Assembly: GCA_027924645.1 (NCBI GenBank) | Contig: BSBN01000781.1 | Location: 3,410,001 to 3,474,000, forward strand | DNA from: Cunninghamia lanceolata | Taxonomy: Eukaryota > Streptophyta > Pinopsida > Cupressales > Cupressaceae | Direction of reading: 5' to 3' | DNA: 64,000 bases | Shown: in pieces, positions 55,270 through 64,000 of the stretch | Numbering within the stretch: position 1 is the stretch's first letter | Layout of the letters: each line of letters starts with the position of its first letter | Notes under the pieces: model-generated | Seen by the model: the letters and a program-made list of their open reading frames with translations, nothing else | Databases searched by the model: none | Told to the model about the DNA's origin: nothing | Program-made: the position numbers and the translations under genes

Positions 55270-57975
55270 AAGTGACCTAGAATTGAGATTTCTAGCTATT
55301 GCAATTGTAGATGTCTTGAAAGAATACAAACATGTGATAGCATGGACATATGAAGATTTGAAGACATATGATACGTCCATCATAACTCATGTAATACCCT
55401 TGAAACCAGAAGTTAAACCATTCAGGCAAAAGCAAAGGCCGTAAATGCTATTCTAGAGCCTTTAATCTTTGAGGAAGTGAAAAAATTGTTGTCAGCCAGA
55501 ATAATCTTCCCAGTAAGACATTCAACCTGGGTATCTAACTTAGTACTTGTAAGAAAGAAAAGTGGAGATTTTAGACTATGTGTTGACTTTAGAAATCTGA
55601 ACAAAGCATCTAAGAAGGATAATTATCCCTTGCCTCCAATAGATGAAGTGTTGCAAGCAGTGAATGGAGCCAAGATGATGTCTTTCTTAGATGGATTCTT
55701 AGGATATAACCAGGTCTTAGTTGATAAAGAAGATAGGTTGAAGACTACTTTTACTTGTAAGTGGGGTAATTATGCATATAGGAGAATGCCTTTTGGTTTA
55801 ATAAATGCAGGTGCCACTTTTCAGCGAGCCATGGACATTGTGTTTCATGGATTATCAGGTAAATGCATTGTCATTTATATGGATGATTTAATTGTGTACT
55901 CTAAAGATGCATCCACTCATGTAGAAGATTTGAGAAGGGTACTTAAAAGATGTGAAAGGTACGGGATTTCTCTTAACCCAAAGAAATGTTCATTCGTTGT
56001 AACTGAAGGAAAATTGTTAGGACATGTCATTTCTAAAAATGGGATATCCATTGATCTTGACAGAGTAGAAGGGATAAGAAAATTGCAATTACCTAACATT
56101 AAGAAGGAATTAAAATCTTTTTTGGTAAGATTAACTTTGTCAGGAAGTTTATTACAAGATTTGAAGAGATTGTGCAACCATTGAACACCATGCTCAAGAA
56201 GGATGCAAAGATAGAATGGACACCAGTAGCCAAAGCTGAATTTGAAGACATTAAGGAGGCCATTTCTGATGCTCCTATGTTAGCAAGTCCAAATTATACC
56301 AAGCCATTTTACATATATTCTTTTGCATCTACACACTTGGTTGTAGTTGCATTGACACAAAAGGGAGAAGATAATGAAGAAAAGACCATAGCCTTCATGA
56401 GTCCACCTCTGAAAGATGCATAACTGAAGTATCTAGACACAGAAAGACAAGCATTTGCATTAGTAAGGGAAGTTAAAAAGTTTAGACATTACATCTTACG
56501 AAGTCAAATCAAGGCCATAGTACTAGATGCAGCGGTAAAAATGTTGCTAATGCAGAATGAGCCTGGAGAGAAAAGAGCCAAATGGATTACAATATTGCAA
56601 GAGTTTGATATGGAGATCATTCTAATGAAGTTGGTTAGAGGACAAGCATTAGTATAGACCATAGCAAACATAGATCCAAATTTGGTAAAGCAGCAGTATG
56701 TATTAAACTCTAATGATGCATCAGGCAAGTATGATGATTTGAATACATTTCTGATATCAGGTAAATATCCAAGTAAGATGAAGTCTTCTCAGAGGAGAGC
56801 TTTAAGGATTAAAGCATAGAGATACATGGTACAAAGAGGTCTTATATTCAAGAAGAACCATGAAGGTATATATTTAAGATGTTTAAACAGAATTGAAGCA
56901 GATAAGGTATTGTCAGAGTTGCATGACAAATATGGAACTGCTCATAGTTCTCATTTAGCTACTATGCATAAGATATTAAGAATAGGATACTATTGGCCAA
57001 CAATGTTTAAAGATATAGAGAGTCATATTCAAAGTTGTCACACTTGCCAAACTACAACAGACAAGGGAAGGAATCGGGCTAATCCATTATAGCCAGTCAT
57101 TGAGTCCAGGTCATTTGCACAGTGGGACTTGGATTTCATTGGAGTTATAAATCCTCCATCATCTATAGGACATAAGTTTATATTGATAGTGACCGACTAT
57201 TGTACATGGTGGACTGAAGCCACATGTTGCAAGTTCTCTATTACTGAGGTAGTTATCAAATTTCTTGAAGAAAACATCATAACAAGGTTTGGACCTCCAT
57301 ATTCGCTGGTATGTGATAATGGCCCTGCATTTTCTTCTTTGAAATTTTCTATATGGGCATTTGAATATGGGATAATTTTAAAATTTTCTTCAAATTATTA
57401 TCCTCAGGGGAATGGTTTGGTTGAGTCCACAAACAAGATTTTATTAGATATAATCAAGAAACTAATTGTAAAAAATCCCAGAGAATGGAATACATTGCTA
57501 AAATATGCACTGTGGGTAGATAGGACTAAGGTTAAGTCAGCCTTAGGCAATGCACCTTATCACTTAGTTTATGGGACTGATCCCATACTTCCAGTGAATT
57601 TAAGAATACCTGTCTGGAAGTTTACTAATGAATATTTAGGATTTGATGACCACAGAGAGGTCAGGATAATCCAAATGTTACAATTGGACGAAAAGAGAGA
57701 TCAAGCTATTGAAAAATTTGCTAAACATCAAGCAGTGGTCAAAAGATGGTTTGATAAAAGAGCAAGAATCAAAACATTTAGAATATCAGACTTCGTGTTG
57801 TGCTGGGATAAAGCACATGAAAAGAAAGGAAATCATGGGAAGTTCAACAAATTATGGTTAGGTCCATTGTAAGTCTTGAAGATAATAGGAGATAATATGT
57901 TCAGGATCAAGACCTTGACTGGGGAGGATGTGCCATTATCTATTAATGACCAACATTTGAAACATTACTTTCAGG
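55270..57975 (+). pseudogene. pol: Degenerate Ty3/Gypsy pol (RT, RNase H, integrase)
   Basis: Pre-RT text: VLKEYKHVIAWTYEDLKTYDTS. RT (55477-56160): STWVSNLVLVRKKSGDFRLCVDFRNLNKAS, SFLDGFLGYNQV, MPFGLINAGATFQRAM and catalytic YMDDLIVYSK. A frameshift near 56170 leads to RNase H (FYIYSFASTHLVVVALTQ, YLDTERQAFALVREVKKFRHYI). Integrase follows, with the HHCC part (HSSHLATMHK...CHTCQ) and a complete D-D-E core (WDLDFIGV, LVCDNGPAF, GNGLVESTNK). The C-terminus is near 57975. Stops at 56421, 56656, 56817, 57090 and 57870 break it. The frame differs clearly in sequence from the Tat element. No chromodomain is seen. Confidence 0.9.
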
Positions 57976-59016
57976 CTTGAGATGAGGGTAGTTGGTATGT
58001 TATGTATCATAGTGTAAATAATGTACAGTTGTCTTGTTGGGTTGGTTTTGGTTTTGTTTTGTTGTGTTCGTTTGTGTGTTGTGTTCCCTTGGCAGGGATG
58101 TTTGTTTTGTTGTAGAAGTATACAGGAGCAGATTGACAACTACTAAAAAGAATAGAAAATTCAGAACATTCAGGTTAATTATTTGAAACTTATGCATAAC
58201 TCTTTGTGACTGTCATGAATGTAGAAAATGGTTTGGCTTGTGAAATTTTGTATTCAATAACTGTGGGTTGAGTATCTAAGGGAAGTTTCTCACAATGACA
58301 CACCTAAAATTCTTGGGTTTGTTGAACATACCAGTGTAGGTGTTAGGTAAAAAATCAGAGGTCACCCTTGCTACCATTACAATTCTCAGTTTAATTTCAA
58401 CAAGTGATCACACCTTGCATCATGAAGTTACAATGGTAACATCTTATAAAGTCTTTATCTTACACAAAATATAAAAAAATAAGTAAATAAATAAAGTGGA
58501 TTTTATTGAAAATCTAGATTAAGCCATCTAAGTAACTCTACCAAGGTTATAGACGCTTGCTGGCAGTGGGGCTCTACTTAGGAGAATTGTAACAATAACC
58601 TTGTCAGGGCTATAGACGCCTGCTAGCAGCAAGGCTCTATCCAGTTGGCTATGAGGGAATGACATCAACTACGTAGTTTAATATTAGTCACTGGTTTATT
58701 CAACTTATTTTCAAGATGAGGATTATTAATCACATGCACCCACTTAAACTCAATTGGGAGATTCATGCACCTTATTGAATTCATTAAGTCTCAAGCTGAG
58801 TAATGATCTGTAGAAAAGAAAGTTTGAAGTCATGAATTTATTTCATTTATTTTTCTTTAATGGTTTTAATTTAATTGTTTTGTTTGGTTGCTAGTTGTTG
58901 TGATGCTCACAACACGCCCCATTTTACTTCTGAGCAAAATAAGGAACCCTGATGTGGCTGTTTCTTTTTGCTTGTGTGTGGGTCTGCTTGGGTGGTAAAG
59001 GGAAAAGGGAGGTATA
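57976..59016 (+). other. Post-pol untranslated region with a 63-bp duplication
   Basis: No gene. TATAGACGCyTGCTrGCAG...GGCTCTA occurs at 58548 and 58611. A purine tract AAAGGGAAAAGGGAGG (58997-59012) could be a polypurine tract preceding a 3' LTR, but no TG start follows directly. Confidence 0.45.
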
Positions 59017-59099
59017 GGTTACAAACCTTGTTGAAAATTGAAGAAAGCTAACATTGAGTACCAGAGCAAAATAGAGGTGAATTCTTTGTCAAAAATGAA

Positions 59100-60744
59100 T
59101 GAGGGTTGCTTTTTGAACCATTTCAAAATTCTCAATATTCTGCAAGATATGTGTGTTTTGGTAAAATGCATTATAGGAAGGTTTGTAGGTTGCATATACA
59201 AGGTCATTTGTATGTGAAGTTGTTGTATTAGTCGCATAAATTGGTCAATTTTATGAAACATTGTATTTTGTATACATGTTGTTAATGTTTTACTCTTTAC
59301 ATACAAGTCAGACCCAATGGGATTCAGAAGTAAGGTGGATAATCGGTTAAGTCCACAAGTTGTATATCGGGTTGTATGTTTGGCACAAAGTAAAGATACA
59401 AGGAAATATACAACATGAGATACATGTTGCGGACCCGAAAAAGTATGAAATGAGGTTTTATTAAAGTATGTTTCACGGTTTGTTTGTTGCATGCTTCGGG
59501 TTTATACCTTTCAATATACATACAACGCAGAAGTCAAATAGAATTAAATTTGATATAAGTGATGCATCGTACATGAATGTATATTTAAAAAGATGCATTT
59601 CCTTTATATAAATGTGTAGATCTAAAGGGTTATGCAATATGGTTTATAAAAGATGAGGAGTCTAGAATGATTATACAAAGGAGTTTGCATGTACGGAGGC
59701 TTGTATCTAAGAGTAGATACAAGTATTATTGTTTTGAGATACAAGTGGGAAAGTAAAGTGGGTCCCACAGGTTGTATCTCAAAGTTGTATATTGCACCAA
59801 CAGACATATATACAAGCTGACATGCAACCAAAGATACAAAAAAAAGATGCAAGATGGATTTGAAAAAGGAATTAAATAAAGGTAAGGCTTTGTATGTTTG
59901 GATGATTGTATGTTAACGATATACAGTCCCGATACACAAAGAAATAAAAGACATTCCCAGAGAGATAAAAGGTAAAAAGGGACTTGTATGGGTTGTTTGT
60001 ATGTGCGCTTGTATCTATGTCACATACATTGTGATATACAAACCAAAGATATAAGTGTGGATATAAAGGGAAAAGGGTTAACATTGTTTATAGCTTGTTG
60101 CATATAGGCTTGTAAATTTAAAAGATGCAAAAGGGACATACAAAGAACAATATAAAAGGAAAGGTACAAGAGAACATGATGTATGCAAAAAGTAAGCTAA
60201 CGGATAGAAGGTTTAAAATAAAATGTTGAGATAAGAATCTGAAGCTGAAGGCACATTAATTGCTATAATTAATGCAGATCTAACACTGAAAAGGGTAAAA
60301 TTCAATGGGTAAGGGTAAATTTGAAGTTATTTTTCTTTCAGATTTGTATTGTTAAAACCAAAATTGCAGAAAGAGGAATTTCTTCAAAAATTGAACAAAA
60401 TTCATCTCGGGACAGAATTCCAGAAGTTAGAACAGAGTAAAAATGGTAAAGTATGTCAATGACGTAAGGTTGAGTTGTTGAAAGATACATGTATTTATCT
60501 TAAACATTGTTTCAGTTTAGGTAGTTGAAATGCAAGGTAACTTTCAGTAATTTCATTTCGAAATTTAAACATTCATTAAATTATTGTGTTTAATTGTTAA
60601 TTAGCTAGGTTGGGTTAAACAATGTGAAAGTCAAAATGGAAAAGACACAAGGGAGGTTAGGGTAAAATGTAAAAAATAGAAAAATTGTAGTAAAACCCTA
60701 GGTAAGAAGGTAAAACAACAAGTTAAAACAATGCATTTTTTACA
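59100..60744 (+). repeat. TTGTAT/ATACAA-rich, LTR-like stretch
   Basis: From about 59150 to 60170 the hexamers TTGTAT and ATACAA (and GATACAAG, TTGTATCT, TGTATGT) recur dozens of times on both strands, far above the surroundings. The stretch ends TTTTTTACA at 60744, followed by GGGTGGCCCCAAAG, which could be a primer-binding site. An LTR shared between the pol at 55270-57975 and the ORF at 60766 is possible, but the start was not located. Confidence 0.4.
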
Positions 60745-60765
60745 GGGTGGCCCCAAAGTAGAAAA

Positions 60766-62045
60766 AGGTAGATACAGGAGGTGAAGTTAAAAAAGAAAGG
60801 AAGACACACAAAGAAATAGAGAAAGAGGATTTGCCAATACATAGAGGGTACCCATCATTGATCAGTACAAGTGGAGTGGGGACGGACACAAACATAGGAA
60901 ATTATGACGTGGATGATGTGTTGCAGAAAATTATAGCAGCAGACGCTATGCCTGACATGAGGTGTATATGGGAGAGTGGATTATAGAGGGCTGTGGGTTT
61001 TCTATTACCTATGGAAGCTAAGGATTTGTGTCTAGATTGCAAATACTTGTATGACCTAGCTACCAGGAAAATAATGTTCCATGATAGACTCATTGCAGAC
61101 TTATCCACAGAAGGGACTGCAAGAACATTTGGTCTGGAAATACATGAAAAAATGGTAGATATTGATATAGATCAATATAATGAAGATTTCAATAACAATG
61201 AGAGTGACTATAGAAGCAAGATCTTCTACAGTTGGTACAGTGCAGAAAATAAGCCCAAAGCTGTGGCAAGAGTGTAGAAGAATCTGCAAAGAATATACTT
61301 TAAGGAGGAAATATACTTGATAATTACAATGTTAAGCAGACTAGTGGGATTGAGAGATGGCACTAAGTGTGAGCCTTGGATGTTCGCTATCATCCAATTC
61401 ATGAGGGAAGCAAAAAGGGAACAAGGACAGATTCACTGGGCTAAGGCTATAAGCACAGCCATATGGAAACATGCAATGTTGAGAAAGCAAAAGATGATGC
61501 CTTTCTATTTGTCCTCGTATATATTATATTCATGTGCAGTAGAGGTTCAACCATTCATACATGGGATAGACAGGGTTGGAACCTTAGGAAATGGTTCAGG
61601 TCAGAAGTTGGTATATGAGCATTATCCTGATTTATAGAAAGAGAATGCATTAAGGAAGTATGCTCTAGTGAATGATGTATTCTATACATACATGGTTAGA
61701 ATTTTAAGGGAGGAACCAGATAAGAGATTATCTAAAGATGCAAAGGATACAATTGGTCTGCACAGTTCCTGGTATATTAAATTTTAGAATTTTACTTATA
61801 TCAGAACTAAGGGATCTGAAGGAAAACCTTTCATGCTACCTAGGTATCCTTCCAATAAATTGATTGTTCTAGAGTTCTCAAGGCAGAATTTGAATGCCTT
61901 TAAGATGTATAAGAAGAAGTTTAACAGGGGAAATGTTAAATTACCTTGGGCAATTGGTAGATACTCATGCTACAGTGAAGAGGTTGCTAGTTATTCAGAA
62001 AGGGAGTTGAGCTATTATGGATTTGAGGAATTTGAGTTGGCCTGA
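60766..62045 (+). pseudogene. Unrecognised broken ORF, N-terminal domain
   Basis: A frame opens after a TAG near 60763 without an early ATG (VDTGGEVKKERKTHKE). It runs to 62045 with stops at about 60985, 61275, 61635 and 61784. Recognisable blocks are YPSLISTSGVGTD, KYLYDLATRKIMFHDRLIADL, GQIHWAKAISTAIWKHAMLRK, and LPRYPSNKLIVLEFSRQN near 61840. No Cys-His knuckle or pol motif. It follows a pol-bearing region and an LTR-like stretch, so it could be gag of a following copy or an extra 3' ORF. Its general plan (globular part, then a Lys/Glu-rich tail) resembles the ORF at 7107-11400, but residue-level similarity is not obvious. Confidence 0.45.
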
Positions 62046-62119
62046 AGGTTTGATCCCTTTCATAGAATTCAAAATACATTTGACTCTAAATTTAAACATC
62101 AAATACATATTGAAGTTTT

Positions 62120-64000
62120 TTGTCAGACTATAAGAATGATAAAGAGGTAAGAAAGAGAGCTCATAAAAGATTAATAGTTGAACAAATGAAGTCCATGGGG
62201 GATATCGATGTATCCCTAGAGGTTAAAGAAGATGATAAATTATTGCACCATAGTTATGAAAGTGCCAAGCTTGCTCCTATTGGAGAGACTGATTGGTCAC
62301 AATCATGGAACACATATTTGGACACATTGTCTGAACCAGTTATCTTGTTTTCAAAAAGATGGTTGAAAGATAGAATTGAGGATCTTAAGGCTGAGGGAGT
62401 AGAAATTACATATCCAAAGAAAGGAAAAAAGAGAGTGAGGGAGCATAATGATGATCTCCAATGCTTTTATGAAAAGAAAAGGAAGATTGTAGAAGCTAAG
62501 ATTCTTGAGAAAGATAAAAATGCTACATTAATGGATCCTTATGCAATAGGGGTGATAGTAGCAGTACCAACAGGCACATTTGTAGATGCAAAATCATTAA
62601 GTCATGATACCAGTGCAGAGAAAGCACAGGTAGCTCAAGGGTCAATAGGGCAATAGGCTATGAAATCAATACCAATAGGTATATCAAAAGGAGAAACTTC
62701 AAAACAAAGTGAAGTTATAGGAGCACAGTAGGTAGGTGATAAATTTAGTGACATACCTGGTGCATCTACCTCAGTAGAGAAAAGAAAAGTATATGCTAAA
62801 GTAAAAATAGAGCTGGCCGAAGAAATGCTGCATGGGTCAAAAATGCATGAAGCCAAGCAAGTTACTGAGACTATCAACATTGAAGATGACAACAGTGAAA
62901 GTGAAATTAGAGAAGTGGATTAAGGGAAAGAAAGAGAAATTGATATAGAGGAAGAGGAATCCAGTGAATTTTTAGGTGAAGAGGAGGAGCAAGACACTCA
63001 AGCTGAAATGGAAATTGATCAAGGTTCAGTGTCTGAAAAGGAAATGGTACAAGAAGAGTTAGGAATAGTAGATCTTTTTGGTACCTTGGTTTCTCCTAAA
63101 ATAATAAAGGATGTGCAAGATGTAGCACATAAAATCAAGGAATCTGAAAAAGAAGAGGCACCTGAGGAAACAGAAAAAGAAATAGCTGCTCAAGACAAAG
63201 AAGAAATAGGAGTTAGTACCTCTGGTGTAGATGTATTAAACATTCTAAACATGTATGGTGAACAAAGTGAGGAAGAAAGGAATGCAGAAAACAAGGATGA
63301 ACAAGAAAAGGAAACAAAAGAGTTTGATACAATGGTAGGTTCACCTACACATACAAAGCAAGTACAAAAGGAAGGTGAAACTACAAAAGATGCAACAAAT
63401 GAACCTGAAGGCAAAGAAAACACATAAAATATTGATGAAGATAAATCTAAAAAGAAAACAGAGGATATAGACATGACAAATGTAGAGCAAGCAAATAAAG
63501 AGGAAGACCAAGAAAAAGAATCATCAAGGAAAGAAGGTCCAGAGGATGAGGGTGGAGGGGATACAGAAATTGAAGAGGAAGAAAATGAGGGTGAATCTAA
63601 ACAACAAGATGATCCAATGGTAAAGGAACCAGCCCCTTAACAAGAACAACCTCCTCCACAGCAACAAGAACAAGGAAAAGTAGAAAGGCCTCAAGAGGAG
63701 GTAATCAATGAAGAAAAGATTGTTGAAAGCACAAAGGAGGCCCCAACTTGGTTAGGTGCAGAGATAAGGAGAGAAAAGGTGGAGGTATAGTTAGTACCTA
63801 TAGACATCAAAAGTCTATTAGGCGATGTAACATCAAGAAAAGAAAAGAGAAAGACTAGGACCATGTCAGCTGTGTATATGGAAAAATTGATCTATTCTAA
63901 ACTAAATAAAACCAAAGAATCCAATAACATAAAGAAAACACATTTAAATAAAAGCCATGACAAATAATCAATGCAATAAAGACTTTTACCGAAATTTGTG
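62120..64000 (+). pseudogene. Lys/Glu-rich tail of the ORF, running off the right edge
   Basis: Shifted by two bases from the previous part. 62120-62656 is basic and acidic (KKGKKRVREHNDDLQCFYEKKRK). After further stops, 63008-63427 and the following sequence are extremely Glu/Lys-rich (KESEKEEAPEETEKE, EEENEGESKQQ). Stops at about 62654, 62729, 62921, 63425, 63638 and 63787 interrupt it. A disordered charged tail or coiled coil is likely. The function is unknown and the end is not certain. Confidence 0.5.

Noticed and set aside
58997..60744. Assigning a full 3' LTR to the pol at 55270-57975
   Set aside because: A purine tract and a PBS-like GGTGGCCCC bracket the stretch, but no TG start and no second copy could be found; kept only as an LTR-like repeat.

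Overview
This window looks like non-genic DNA from a large-genome seed plant, and a gymnosperm is plausible although no species can be named from sequence alone. It is AT-rich. I see no intact single-copy gene. It is mostly nested LTR retrotransposons, with decayed fragments of plant genes: cullin-1, a P4-type ATPase, a HEAT-repeat protein and an aldo-keto reductase.

Layout. (1) 1-4688: the 5' end of a minus-strand LTR element, with a probable LTR at 3466-4688, tandem leader repeats and a broken acidic ORF; the rest lies off the left edge. (2) 6375-11400: a broken plus-strand ORF with CCHC zinc knuckles, an unrecognised central domain and a Lys/Glu-rich tail. A minus-oriented solo LTR (9142-10143, TSD CAAAT) interrupts it exactly in frame. 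(3) 11881-15191: the 3' LTR, polypurine tract and gag remnant of a minus-strand Gypsy element that has lost pol. (4) 15192-21534: a composite with target-site duplication AGGTA, made of an inverted LTR joined head to head to a complete LTR / gag-protease / LTR element without reverse transcriptase. (5) 22577-52438: a Tat-type Ty3/Gypsy element (TSD GTATT). It has gag, protease, a G-patch-like motif, RT, two RNase H domains and integrase, and an antisense plant-mobile-domain ORF before the 3' LTR. (6) Nested in that antisense ORF, 37307-49836 (TSD GGCCC): a TG...CA-bounded insertion carrying a one-direction mosaic of host gene fragments. (7) Nested in the P4-ATPase fragment, 39073-46191 (TSD GAAAC): an almost intact SIRE-like Ty1/Copia element. 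(8) 53192-54500: an aldo-keto reductase pseudogene that keeps one spliceable intron. (9) 55270-57975: a degenerate Gypsy pol. (10) 59100-60744: a TTGTAT-rich, LTR-like stretch. (11) 60766-64000: a second broken ORF with a Lys/Glu-rich tail, running off the right edge.

The target-site duplications give a relative order: the Tat element came first, then the gene-fragment carrier, then Copia. The Copia LTRs differ by roughly 2 % by eye and its reading frame has only two stops. The Tat element has many stops, most of which one C-to-T change could explain, and an integrase core deletion. Nothing here forms a working host pathway. The parts of most biological interest are the inverted third LTR, the gene-fragment mosaic in a TG...CA unit with no visible LTR pair, the antisense mobile-domain gene in a retroelement, and the two unrecognised ORFs with acidic tails.
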